NCBI RefSeq assembly: GCF_019097595.1
Contig: NC_080714.1
Coordinates: 28,385,259-28,449,258 of the forward strand
Source of the DNA: Hemibagrus wyckioides
Taxonomy: Eukaryota; Chordata; Actinopteri; Siluriformes; Bagridae
Direction of reading: 5' to 3'
DNA length: 64,000 nucleotides
In this document: piece by piece, positions 1 to 12,201 of the stretch
Layout of the letters: each line of letters opens with the position of its first letter
Position numbering within the stretch: the stretch's first letter is position 1
The notes under the pieces: generated by a model
The model's database searches: none
The model's input: the letters and a program-made list of their open reading frames with translations, nothing else
What the model was told of the DNA's origin: nothing
Program-made: the position numbers and the translations under genes

Positions 1-732
1 TGAGGAATATCATGAACACTGTAAGGCATAGGCACAAATTCAGGAGAAAGTTGGGGAATGTCAGGGGAATTAGGAGATGAAGAGTCAGAGGAAGAATCAT
101 TAGAGGAGATCTCAACAGGGAAATCCTCAGTCTGGACGCCTTGAGAGGTGGTGCGTGTCCAATGCCAGTAGAAGGTCTGAGTAGACTGATCACAGGTTGT
201 GGGGTGAAATTGGGTGCTCTGATCAAGACAGACGGTATCTCTCACGATATGGTGAGCGAGGTAAGGAGACTCAGGAATAGAGGATTCAGATAGGTGTTCC
301 AGGAAACCAATGGCCAGATCAATGGCCAGACAGGATAGCTGATACTGGCGATAGCGTCGCAGAGCACCCCTGGGACTTCTCCGGAAGATAGCGCGGCGGG
401 CTGACTGAGCTAGAAGGAAAAATAATGGGAAATGGGAAGAGATGAGTGAAGTGCATATTGCGTGACTATGTAATCAGCAAAAGAGAGCGTGTACTAAGGC
501 AAAAGGAACACAGTGTGGGAAGCAGGCCAGGTCACTGTGACATGACAGTGATAGGCAGGTAGAGGAGACAATAGCATTGGAATACTAGCAACCAACAGTG
601 ATGAAAAGAGAAAAGGATATGAGGCAGCTTAATGGCACAGCTTATTTTAAAAATAGTAAATAAAACTTAGATCAAGTAAGTAAAGGGAAAAGTCATCATG
701 ACATAGAGGAAGAGAGCAAGGTACTTACACAT
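1..732 (-). CDS. Possible spliced reading frame of unknown identity, runs off the left edge
   Basis: Seen on the minus strand: an ATG at 732-730 lies one base before a strong splice donor (GTAAGTAC from 728). A pyrimidine-rich acceptor ends at 410, and from 409 the frame joined to that ATG stays open for about 136 codons to the window edge. The encoded sequence is strongly basic at its start (Arg-rich, about 20 residues), then has a short hydrophobic/leucine-rich stretch, and later a Ser/Asp-rich acidic tract. Upstream on the same strand are a TATA-like sequence (829-823) and a perfect CRE octamer (899-906), giving a plausible promoter and a short first exon. I do not recognise the protein. 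It could be a host gene, a domesticated or mobile-element gene, or an accident of splice-like sequence. The long open frame with matching splice phase is what supports it. Confidence 0.4.
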
Positions 733-817
733 TGTTGTGGAGGGCAACGCGCGAGGTCAGGATGAGCCGAGGAAGCACCTTTGAGAGGTGACGGTCAAAT
801 GAAGTCAATAAGGAAGT

Positions 818-909
818 GGCGCCTATAAGTAAGCGCCAATTTTTTCTAAAAATTGTTGACTTAGCCTAAAAATAAGGGGAACTGGAGAGGAGGAAAATTG
901 ACGTCATCG
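818..909 (-). promoter_or_regulatory. Candidate promoter: CRE octamer and TATA-like motif
   Basis: TGACGTCA, a perfect palindromic CRE/ATF site, is at 899-906. About 75 bp away, a TATA-like core (CTATAAG on plus, CTTATAG on minus, 823-829) sits between GGCGC (818-822) and GCGCC (833-837), making an inverted repeat around it. In minus orientation the order CRE, TATA, splice donor at 728 fits a promoter and a short first exon. The TATA-like core also reads as TATAAG on plus, so direction is inferred from the spliced frame. Confidence 0.35.
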
Positions 910-1069
910 AGGGGAGGATGGTATCAATTAGGGGCGGTATCGGGACAAATGCGAAAATGCGAACTGGGAAACGTATGTAAACTAAGGAAGGAGGGACTAA
1001 AGTAGCCATACACTGAATATAATGGGAAATTGCTGGAAATATTTAAATTAGAGAAAAGGAGGCGCCCCG

Positions 1070-1250
1070 GGGCGCCTGGGGTATAAGTAGAGGGGATTTT
1101 TTCGGGGTTTTTTTGAGACCAGCTGCTCTCTTCAGATATGCATGTTGTTGACTGCATGGCTGAATAAAGAAACCCGCTTCTTCTCATCTGTTGACAGATC
1201 TCTTTTATTTCGGCTAAGTTTTATAGCTTGTGGAGGTCATTGGGAAAGCT
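1070..1250 (+). other. LTR-like TATA / poly(A) block
   Basis: On the plus strand TATAAG (1082-1087) is followed about 80 bp later by AATAAA (1163-1168) and then a T/C-rich stretch. This spacing resembles the U3-R-U5 arrangement of a retroviral LTR. I could not define TG...CA ends, a primer binding site, or a second LTR copy. It may be a solo LTR, or chance. It is adjacent to the antisense spliced frame at 1-732. Confidence 0.3.
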
Positions 1251-1379
1251 AAGAGAAATAGATACAAACAAAAATTCCACCCTGTGATATGTCCACTCGG
1301 AGGGGGCTCTGAGTTCCGACATGGTCACTGATGCTGTGACCAGGAGACAGCCATGGACACAACCACTTACACTGAGGGA

Positions 1380-1600
1380 ATGAAGCCTTTATTATTGTCA
1401 CACATACATTACAGCACAGTGGAATTCTTTTTTTTGCATATCCCAGCTGAGGAAGTTGTGGTCAGAGCACAGGGGCAGCTATGATACAGCCCCCCTGGAG
1501 CAGAGAGGGTTTAGGGCCTTGCTCAATTGTTCAACAGTGGAGTTTGGTGGTGCTGGGGCTTGAACACGATCCTCCGATCTACAACCCATTACTGTATTAA
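1380..1600 (-). mobile_element. tRNA-derived SINE (reverse orientation)
   Basis: Read on the minus strand, this has a B-box-like TGTTCAAGCCCC near 1567-1556, then a body recognisable from a common fish SINE (a segment about the remaining sum of the 'gagcaaggccc...ctctgctcc' type), and a tail with an AATAAAGGCTTC motif near 1390. The A box is degenerate and the 5' end is poorly defined. Family assignment is from memory of the repeat, not from a search. Confidence 0.6.
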
Positions 1601-1619
1601 TACCATCTTGGATCAGAGT

Positions 1620-3440
1620 TCTACAAGGTGCAAGAGACCATGAGGAAAAAAAAATACAATATCTAAATGTTAATAAAAAGTTGCTTTAAAGCTGCTCATG
1701 AGAAATGAAATGTAAATGAGGTAAGAATTATACAGACAATAATTATGTAAAGTTAAAGTGCTTTTAATTCGTAAATCAATGTATGTTTACATTTGTTACG
1801 CTTTCAATGTCTTTTTTTATTTATAGTGCAGTAAAATAATCAGCTGAAGCTGAAGTACACACACTGAGGTTGATTTTTTCCTACAACGAAACATCCTGAA
1901 ATGGTTTACACCGACAAACTCCTCTCTCCTGAAAATGACCAAATATTTAAAGTTTTGACCTCTGACTTAAACATAAACCTCTCTACATAGAAAATAATAA
2001 CTATTCTTCACAATTCAGTGTCTTTTTAATGGTAATGAATAGAGAAATGAGACAAGAGAAATAGAAATGTATATAAAAATAAAAGGGAATGAAATCCAGT
2101 CTTGTTTGTGAAGTGTAAGAAAAACAGGAGTGAATGGGATAAAAAACCAAGCAGCTTTCAAAATAAAATCTTTGTTTTCTGATGTCATAATCACTCCATA
2201 ACATATGATTTCTAACAAACACATGACCGAGACAGTCATGAAGAACTGCTGAAGAAGAATGGATTCAGATGCAGAACAATCCTCAAAAGTAAATAAAGAA
2301 AGAAAAACAAGCTGGATTTGAACAGGAAGAGTGGGGAGGAGGAATGAAGCTGAGCTGAAGTGGGTGCAGACTGCAGGCTTCAGCTTTACAGCCTTATCAG
2401 AGGTGGAAGAGGAAATCAGAGGTAAACAACCGTGTCCAAAATCTTCAGATAAAGATAAAGAACAGACTAGTCAAGTGTGGGTGATTGTTTATTATTATTA
2501 TTATTATTAAATTTTGTACCAAAATTCATTTTGAGCTTAAACGTTAGAGCTTATTGAATGAAGTCCAGAGTCTGAGCTGTAATTAAAATCCTGTTTTTCC
2601 TGGTAAAGTGCATTTTTAATCAAAAAGATTAATCTTATACATGATCTTGGTTCACTAACACAGACTGGATTGAATCTTTAGTCTTTAGTTTTCATTTGCG
2701 TTGTCTAAAATGCTCTATACCTTTCCCCAACATGTAAAGACGCCTCTCTCTCTGTGTGTCGACTCCTGCTCATTTACCGAACTTGACTCTTCAAAATCAG
2801 AATTAAATATGACTATATGATGATATTAATAAATATTAATTAGCGGACGTTTTATGTTTTAGCCACGGGGATAAAAACAAAAACAACTCATACATAAGTA
2901 ATCTGTCGTTCACTAAGAAGGAGTCGGATATTTGAATCGATTCTTCTCGGTGAAGCCGACACGCGTGAATGATGAGAGTCACTCGGACTTCACTGATATG
3001 AAGAGTGTTTACTGAACTCGCTGGTCAGCTGAAGCTACAGATCTCACGACGAAAAATGGAGAAAAAAGCGAGAAAAAACGACTCGTATTTGTGGTGTGTC
3101 GTTTGCGAGAGAGTCGGCTCTTTTTTTACTTAAACACTGAGCCGACTCGCACATATATAAACATCTACACGTGTAATCCAATAATCAATTAAACATCTAA
3201 ACCAATAATTGGTCTGCAGTGTGTCTATTAATTAACTGGCTAAATGGATAATGCTACACGGAAAGGAGTTAGAACAGGTGTGTCGTTTGCGAACGAATCG
3301 AATCTTTGAATCAGCTTTTTCAACCGACTCTTTTAGGTGAACCTCAAGCGCCAATGAAATCATTTCATTCCTGTAGCCTGCTGTAATACACGGTGCTTTT
3401 ATTAAAATTGTATAAATGCTTTTTATCCAGGTTCAGGCTG
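1620..3440. other. AT-rich sequence upstream of elovl8; no gene seen
   Basis: No convincing coding sequence. It contains a short ATT tract near 2491-2510. Between about 2915 and 3340 there is a degenerate repeat with recurring GAATCG/GAGTCGGCTC words; the 15-mer gtgtgtcgtttgcga occurs near 3096 and 3279, suggesting an old repetitive element. The elongase start codon at 3445 is preceded by a splice-acceptor-like tract ending at 3430, so an untranslated first exon may lie in this interval. Confidence 0.4.
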
Positions 3441-3444
3441 TTGA

Positions 3445-3502
3445 ATGGCTTCGGCATGGCAGAGAGTGGAGTCACTGCATCAGTGGATCCTGGAGAATGG
3501 AG
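3445..3502 (+). CDS. elovl8: elovl8 coding exon 1
   Basis: Starts [14 protein letters not shown], the expected short N-terminal segment. It ends after one base of the Asp-20 codon at a gtgtgt donor. The ATG is the only one in frame before the conserved region, and an acceptor-like tract lies 14 bases upstream. Confidence 0.75.
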
Positions 3503-5060
3503 GTGTGTTCACAAGTTTCTCATGTAGAAGGTCATGTTGGTGAACAGGTTCAGCTTAGAGGTTCAGCAGGTTCTCCTCATAACACACATAAGAGTCCTGC
3601 AGGCGTCTCTCTCCACATGACTGCATGTAGGAATCAGGAGAGGTTTATTCTGCCATTACTTTATCGTTGTGCATCGCTACCACTTGTCTAGAATCTATTA
3701 AAGAAAGAAACATCTGACCTTGATGTGACCTTGACCTTGTTTTGGATCACTTTCCAAAATCTAAGTCAGTTCCTCTGCTGATTACGCTCAGAACTTTCGC
3801 TTCTCTGTTGGACAGACAGACAATCGCAAACTAAATCTAATGTCCCAGGCGTGATATCTGTTAGCATTAAGAGCCTCGGCTACTGATTTGTCTAGCTAAA
3901 GACGCATTTGTTTTGACTTTTGTTTACATATTGTTTGTTATTTGTATTTTTAGCTGAAGCACTTCATGTCCTCTGTTTTTGAAATGTTGTTAGGATTGTA
4001 TTTTACTCCTTCGTGTCCTGTTCTGATCCAGCTTATTACATGCTGATTTTTTGTTTGTTTTTTTTTCCTTCCTATTTTTTCTTCACTCTCGGCTTCAGAT
4101 AAGAGAACTGACCCCTGGCTGCTGGTTTACTCTCCCGTTCCAATCTCATGTATCTTCCTCTGCTACCTGGGCATCATCTGGCTCGGACCCAGGCTCATGA
4201 GGAACAGGGAAGCCATGGACCTCAAACCTGTGCTTATAGTTTATAACTTTGCCATGGTTTGTCTGTCGGTCTACATGTTCCATGAGGTAACGAGTCACTC
4301 TGTCAGGTTCATCCAGATCGGCTGGTTCTGCTGAACTCTCTAAGATTTGTGTATTTTGTAGTTTTTAGTGACGTCTTGGTTGTCGAACTACAGCTACTTG
4401 TGTCAGCCTGTGGACTACAGCAGCAGTCCCCTGGCCATGAGGGTAATGACAATCTCTTCATTAATAACACTGTGTGCTGCACTGCTTCAGGAAAATAATC
4501 AACAAGCTCAGGTGGAGGTGTGATGAAGATCTCTGAGGTTGAATTTTCTGTTTTTACAGAATGTGCTTTTTATCCGTTTAGTGCTGTATTTAATGTTACT
4601 GATCTGTTAGAAAGCGCTGAAACTGGAGACTCCTTCCAGAACTGAGGAATCTCCACGCAGTAAACTTCACCGTGTCACTGATCCGTTTTCAGAGGTTTTT
4701 TATCTGTTTATGGTGACGTGCTTTAACGTGTCGTTCTCCGTGTGCTTCTGTTTCCCGGGTCTCAGATGGCCAGCGTGTGCTGGTGGTTCTTCTTCTCCAA
4801 GGTCATCGAGCTCAACGACACCGTAAGACCACCGTCCTGTAATACATCTATCAGTGTGTTAGTGAGGGATTGTGTGTGTGTGTGTGTGTGTAGAATATCA
4901 GTGTGTTAGTGAGGGATTGTGTGTGTGTGTGTGTGTGTGTAGAATATCAGTGTGTTAGTGAGGGATTGTGTGTGTGTGTGTGTGTGTAGAATATCAGTGT
5001 GTTAGTGAGGGATTGTGTGTGTGTGTGTGTGTGTGTGTAGAATATCAGTGTGTTAGTGAG

Positions 5061-5096
<36 letters not shown>

Positions 5097-5393
5097 ATAT
5101 CAGTGTTAGTGAGGGATTGTGTGTGTGTGTGTGTAGAATATCAGTGTGTTAGTGAGGGATTGTGTGTGTGTGTGTGTGTGTGTAGAATATCAGTGTGTTA
5201 GTGAGGGATTGTGTGTGTGTGTGTGTGTGTAGAATATCAGTGTGTTAGTGAGGGATTGTGTGTGTGTGTGTGTAGAATATCAGTGTGTTAGTGAGGGATT
5301 GTGTGTGTGTGTGTGTGTGTGTAGAATATCAGTGTGTTAGTGAGGGATTGTGTGTGTGTGTGTGTGTGTGTAGAATATCAGTGTGTTAGTGAG

Positions 5394-5424
<31 letters not shown>

Positions 5425-5683
5425 AGAATATCAGTGTGTTAGTGAGGGATTGTGTGTGTGTGTGTGTGTGTGTAGAATATCAGTGTGTTAGTGAGGGATT
5501 GTGTGTGTGTGTGTGTGTGTGTAGAATATCAGTGTGTTAGTGAGGGATTGTGTGTGTGTGTGTGTGTATAGAATATCAGTGTTAGTGAGGGATTGTGTGT
5601 GTGTGTGTGTGTGTAGAATATCAGTGTGTTAGTGAGGGATTGTGTGTGTGTGTGTGTGTGTAGAATATCAGTGTGTTAGTGAG

Positions 5684-5714
<31 letters not shown>

Positions 5715-5869
5715 AGAATATCAGTGTGTTAGTGAGGGATTGTGTGTGTGTGTGTGTGTGTAGAATATCAGTGTGTTAGTGAGGGATTGTGTGTGTGTGT
5801 GTGTAGAATATCAGTGTGTTAGTGAGGGATTGTGTGTGTGTGTGTGTAGAATATCAGTGTGTTAGTGAG

Positions 5870-5900
<31 letters not shown>

Positions 5901-5922
5901 AGAATATCAGTGTGTTAGTGAG

Positions 5923-5958
<36 letters not shown>

Positions 5959-6339
5959 ATATCAGTGTGTTAGTGAGGGATTGTGTGTGTGTGTGTGTAG
6001 AATATCAGTGTGTTAGTGAGGGATTGTGTGTGTGTGTGTGTGTGTAGAATATCAGTGTGTTAGTGAGGGATTGTGTGTGTGTGTGTGTGTAGAATATCAG
6101 TGTGTTAGTGAGGGATTGTGTGTGTGTGTGTGTAGAATATCAGTGTGTTAGTGAGGGATTGTGTTTGTGTGTGTGTAGAATATCAGTGTTAGTGAGGGAT
6201 TGTGTGTGTGTGTGTGTGTGTGTAGAATATCAGTGTGTTAGTGAGGGATTGTGTGTGTGTGTGTGTAGAATATCAGTGTGTTAGTGAGGGATTGTGTGTG
6301 TGTGTGTGTGTGTGTGTAGAATATCAGTGTGTTAGTGAG

Positions 6340-6375
<36 letters not shown>

Positions 6376-6574
6376 ATATCAGTGTGTTAGTGAGGGATTG
6401 TGTTTGTGTGTGTGTGTGTAGAATATCAGTGTGTTAGTGAGGGATTGTGTGTGTGTGTGTGTAGAATATCAGTGTGTTAGTGAGGGATTGTGTGTGTGTG
6501 TGTGTAGAATATCAGTGTTAGTGAGGGATTGTGTGTGTGTGTGTGTGTGTGTAGAATATCAGTGTGTTAGTGAG

Positions 6575-6610
<36 letters not shown>

Positions 6611-6629
6611 ATATCAGTGTGTTAGTGAG

Positions 6630-6660
<31 letters not shown>

Positions 6661-6829
6661 AGAATATCAGTGTGTTAGTGAGGGATTGTGTTTGTGTGTG
6701 TGTGTGTAGAATATCAGTGTGTTAGTGAGGGATTGTGTGTGTGTGTGTGTGTGTGTGTAGAATATCAGTGTGTTAGTGAGGGATTGTGTGTGTGTGTGTG
6801 TGTGTGTAGAATATCAGTGTGTTAGTGAG

Positions 6830-6865
<36 letters not shown>

Positions 6866-7258
6866 ATATCAGTGTGTTAGTGAGGGATTGTGTTTGTGTG
6901 TGTGTGTGTAGAATATCAGTGTGTTAGTGAGGGATTGTGTGTGTGTGTGTGTAGAATATCAGTGTGTTAGTGAGGGATTGTGTTTGTGTGTGTGTGTGTA
7001 GAATATCAGTGTGTTAGTGAGGGATTGTGTGTGTGTGTGTGTGTGTGTGTAGAATATCAGTGTTAGTGAGGAATTGTGTGTGTGTGTGTGTGTGTGTGTA
7101 GAATATCAGTGTGTTAGTGAGGGATTGTGTTTGTGTGTGTGTGTGTAGAATATCAGTGTGTTAGTGAGGGATTGTGTGTGTGTGTGTGTAGAATATCAGT
7201 GTGTTAGTGAGGGATTGTGTTTGTGTGTGTGTGTGTAGAATATCAGTGTGTTAGTGAG

Positions 7259-7289
<31 letters not shown>

Positions 7290-7407
7290 AGAATATCAGT
7301 GTGTTAGTGAGGGATTGTGTGTGTGTGTGTGTGTGTGTAGAATATCAGTGTGTTAGTGAGGGATTGTGTGTGTGTGTGTTTGTGTAGAATATCAGTGTGT
7401 TAGTGAG

Positions 7408-7438
<31 letters not shown>

Positions 7439-7460
7439 AGAATATCAGTGTGTTAGTGAG

Positions 7461-7491
<31 letters not shown>

Positions 7492-7852
7492 AGAATATCA
7501 GTGTTAGTGAGGGATTGTGTGTGTGTGTGTGTGTGTGTAGAATATCAGTGTGTTAGTGAGGGATTGTGTGTGTGTGTGTGTGTGTGTAGAATATCAGTGT
7601 GTTAGTGAGGAATTGTGTGTGTGTGTGTGTGTGTGTAGAATATCAGTGTGTTAGTGAGGGATTGTGTTTGTGTGTGTGTGTGTGTGTAGAATATCAGTGT
7701 TAGTGAGGGATTGTGTGTGTGTGTGTGTGTAGAATATCAGTGTGTTAGTGAGGGATTGTGTGTGTGTGTGTGTGTGTGTAGAATATCAGTGTGTTAGTGA
7801 GGGATTGTGTGTGTGTGTGTGTGTGTGTGTAGAATATCAGTGTGTTAGTGAG

Positions 7853-7883
<31 letters not shown>

Positions 7884-7905
7884 AGAATATCAGTGTGTTA
7901 GTGAG

Positions 7906-7936
<31 letters not shown>

Positions 7937-8377
7937 AGAATATCAGTGTGTTAGTGAGGGATTGTGTGTGTGTGTGTGTGTGTGTGTAGAATATCAGTGT
8001 GTTAGTGAGGGATTGTGTGTGTGTGTGTGTGTGTAGAATATCAGTGTGTTAGTGAGGGATTGTGTGTGTGTGTGTGTGTGTGTAGAATATCAGTGTGTTA
8101 GTGAGGGATTGTGTGTGTGTGTGTGTGTATAGAATATCAGTGTTAGTGAGGAATTGTGTGTGTGTGTGTGTAGAATATCAGTGTGTTAGTGAGGGATTGT
8201 GTTTGTGTGTGTGTGTGTAGAATATCAGTGTGTTAGTGAGGGATTGTGTGTGTGTGTGTGTAGAATATCAGTGTGTTAGTGAGGGATTGTGTGTGTGTGT
8301 GTGTGTGTGTGTAGAATATCAGTGTGTTAGTGAGGGATTGTGTGTGTGTGTGTGTAGAATATCAGTGTGTTAGTGAG

Positions 8378-8408
<31 letters not shown>

Positions 8409-8665
8409 AGAATATCAGTGTTAGTGAGGGATTGTGTGTGTGTGTGTGTAGAATATCAGTGTGTTAGTGAGGGATTGTGTGTGTGTGTGTGTGTGTGTGT
8501 AGAATATCAGTGTTAGTGAGGAATTGTGTGTGTGTGTGTGTGTGTGTAGAATATCAGTGTGTTAGTGAGGGATTGTGTTTGTGTGTGTGTGTGTGTGTAG
8601 AATATCAGTGTTAGTGAGGGATTGTGTGTGTGTGTGTGTGTGTAGAATATCAGTGTGTTAGTGAG

Positions 8666-8696
<31 letters not shown>

Positions 8697-8851
8697 AGAA
8701 TATCAGTGTGTTAGTGAGGGATTGTGTTTGTGTGTGTGTAGAATATCAGTGTGTTAGTGAGGGATTGTGTGTGTGTGTGTGTGTGTAGAATATCAGTGTG
8801 TTAGTGAGGGATTGTGTGTGTGTGTGTGTAGAATATCAGTGTGTTAGTGAG

Positions 8852-8882
<31 letters not shown>

Positions 8883-9045
8883 ATAGAATATCAGTGTTAG
8901 TGAGGAATTGTGTGTGTGTGTGTGTAGAATATCAGTGTGTTAGTGAGGGATTGTGTGTGTGTGTGTGTGTGTGTGTAGAATATCAGTGTTAGTGAGGAAT
9001 TGTGTGTGTGTGTGTGTGTGTGTAGAATATCAGTGTGTTAGTGAG

Positions 9046-9083
<38 letters not shown>

Positions 9084-9339
9084 ATATCAGTGTGTTAGTG
9101 AGGAATTGTGTGTGTGTGTGTGTAGAATATCAGTGTGTTAGTGAGGGATTGTGTTTGTGTGTGTGTGTGTGTGTAGAATATCAGTGTTAGTGAGGGATTG
9201 TGTGTGTGTGTGTGTGTAGAATATCAGTGTGTTAGTGAGGGATTGTGTGTGTGTGTGTGTGTGTGTAGAATATCAGTGTGTTAGTGAGGGATTGTGTGTG
9301 TGTGTGTGTGTGTGTGTAGAATATCAGTGTGTTAGTGAG

Positions 9340-9370
<31 letters not shown>

Positions 9371-9392
9371 AGAATATCAGTGTGTTAGTGAG

Positions 9393-9423
<31 letters not shown>

Positions 9424-9637
9424 AGAATATCAGTGTGTTAGTGAGGGATTGTGTGTGTGTGTGTGTGTGTGTAGAATATCAGTGTGTTAGTGAGGGATTG
9501 TGTGTGTGTGTGTGTGTAGAATATCAGTGTGTTAGTGAGGGATTGTGTGTGTGTGTGTGTGTGTAGAATATCAGTGTGTTAGTGAGGGATTGTGTGTGTG
9601 TGTGTGTGTGTGTGTAGAATATCAGTGTGTTAGTGAG

Positions 9638-9673
<36 letters not shown>

Positions 9674-9743
9674 ATATCAGTGTGTTAGTGAGGGATTGTG
9701 TTTGTGTGTGTGTGTGTGTGTAGAATATCAGTGTTAGTGAGGA

Positions 9744-9777
<34 letters not shown>

Positions 9778-9847
9778 ATATCAGTGTGTTAGTGAGGGAT
9801 TGTGTGTGTGTGTGTGTGTGTGTGTAGAATATCAGTGTGTTAGTGAG

Positions 9848-9878
<31 letters not shown>

Positions 9879-10049
9879 AGAATATCAGTGTGTTAGTGAG
9901 GGATTGTGTGTGTGTGTGTGTGTGTGTGTAGAATATCAGTGTGTTAGTGAGGGATTGTGTGTGTGTGTGTGTGTGTAGAATATCAGTGTGTTAGTGAGGG
10001 ATTGTGTGTGTGTGTGTGTGTGTGTGTAGAATATCAGTGTGTTAGTGAG

Positions 10050-10085
<36 letters not shown>

Positions 10086-10511
10086 ATATCAGTGTGTGTG
10101 AGGGATTGTGTGTGTGTGTGTGTGTGTGTATAGAATATCAGTGTTAGTGAGGGATTGTGTGTGTGTGTATAGAATATCAGTGTTAGTGAGGGATTGTGTG
10201 TGTGTGTGTGTGTGTAGAATATCAGTGTGTTAGTGAGGGATTGTGTGTGTGTGTGTGTGTGTAGAATATCAGTGTGTTAGTGAGGGATTGTGTGTGTGTG
10301 TGTGTGTAGAATATCAGTGTGTTAGTGAGGGATTGTGTGTGTGTGTGTGTGTAGAATATCAGTGTGTTAGTGAGGGATTGTGTGTGTGTGTGTGTGTAGA
10401 ATATCAGTGTGTTAGTGAGGGATTGTGTGTGTGTGTGTAGAATATCAGTGTGTTAGTGAGGGATTGTGTGTGTGTGTGTGTGTGTGTGTAGAATATCAGT
10501 GTGTTAGTGAG

Positions 10512-10549
<38 letters not shown>

Positions 10550-10658
10550 ATATCAGTGTGTTAGTGAGGGATTGTGTGTGTGTGTGTGTGTGTGTGTAGA
10601 ATATCAGTGTGTTAGTGAGGGATTGTGTGTGTGTGTGTAGAATATCAGTGTTAGTGAG

Positions 10659-10696
<38 letters not shown>

Positions 10697-10797
10697 ATAT
10701 CAGTGTGTTAGTGAGGGATTGTGTGTGTGTGTGTAGAATATCAGTGTGTTAGTGAGGGATTGTGTGTGTGTGTGTAGAATATCAGTGTGTTAGTGAG

Positions 10798-10833
<36 letters not shown>

Positions 10834-10852
10834 ATATCAGTGTGTTAGTGAG

Positions 10853-10883
<31 letters not shown>

Positions 10884-11105
10884 AGAATATCAGTGTGTTA
10901 GTGAGGGATTGTGTGTGTGTGTGTGTGTGTAGAATATCAGTGTGTTAGTGAGGGATTGTGTGTGTGTGTGTGTGTGTGTGTAGAATATCAGTGTGTTAGT
11001 GAGGGATTGTGTGTGTGTGTGTGTGTGTGTGTAGAATATCAGTGTGTTAGTGAGGGATTGTGTGTGTGTGTGTGTGTGTGTGTAGAATATCAGTGTGTTA
11101 GTGAG

Positions 11106-11136
<31 letters not shown>

Positions 11137-11254
11137 AGAATATCAGTGTGTTAGTGAGGGATTGTGTGTGTGTGTGTGTGTGTGTGTAGAATATCAGTGT
11201 GTTAGTGAGGGATTGTGTGTGTGTGTGTGTGTAGAATATCAGTGTGTTAGTGAG

Positions 11255-11285
<31 letters not shown>

Positions 11286-11595
11286 AGAATATCAGTGTGT
11301 TAGTGAGGGATTGTGTGTGTGTGTGTGTATGTGTAGAATATCAGTGTGTTAGTGAGGGATTGTGTGTGTGTGTGTGTAGAATATCAGTGTGTTAGTGAGG
11401 GATTGTGTGTGTGTGTGTGTGTAGAATATCAGTGTGTTAGTGAGGGATTGTGTGTGTGTGTGTGTGTGTGTGTAGAATATCAGTGTGTTAGTGAGGGATT
11501 GTGTGTGTGTGTGTGTGTGTGTGTAGAATATCAGTGTGTTAGTGAGGGATTGTGTGTGTGTGTGTGTATGTGTAGAATATCAGTGTGTTAGTGAG

Positions 11596-11626
<31 letters not shown>

Positions 11627-12165
11627 AGAATATCAGTGTGTTAGTGAGGGATTGTGTGTGTGTGTGTGTGTGTGTAGAATATCAGTGTGTTAGTGAGGGA
11701 TTGTGTGTGTGTGTGTGTAGAATATCAGTGTGTTAGTGAGGGATTGTGTGTGTGTGTGTGTGTGTAGAATATCAGTGTGTTAGTGAGGGATTGTGTGTGT
11801 GTGTGTGTGTGTGTAGAATATCAGTGTGTTAGTGAGGGATTGTGTGTGTGTGTGTGTGTGTGTAGAATATCAGTGTTAGTGAGGGATTGTGTGTGTGTGT
11901 GTGTGTAGAATATCAGTGTGTTAGTGAGGGATTGTGTGTGTGTGTGTGTGTGTGTAGAATATCAGTGTGTTAGTGAGGGATTGTGTGTGTGTGTGTGTGT
12001 AGAATATTAGTGTGTTAGTGAGAGACTCTGTTTGTGTGTGTGTGTGTAGAATATTAGTGTGTTAGTGAGGGATTGTGTGTGTGGGTGTGTGTGTAGAATA
12101 TTAGTGTGTTAGTGAGGGATTGTGTGTGTGTGTGTGTGTGTGTAGAATATTAGTGTGTTAGTGAG

Positions 12166-12201
<36 letters not shown>

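Noticed and set aside
924..1187. 87-codon minus-strand frame
   Set aside because: It overlaps the LTR-like signals, has no splice or homology support, and differs in frame from the better-supported spliced frame.
4968..11591. Series of short [18 protein letters not shown] frames
   Set aside because: Translations of the elovl8 intron 4 minisatellite.
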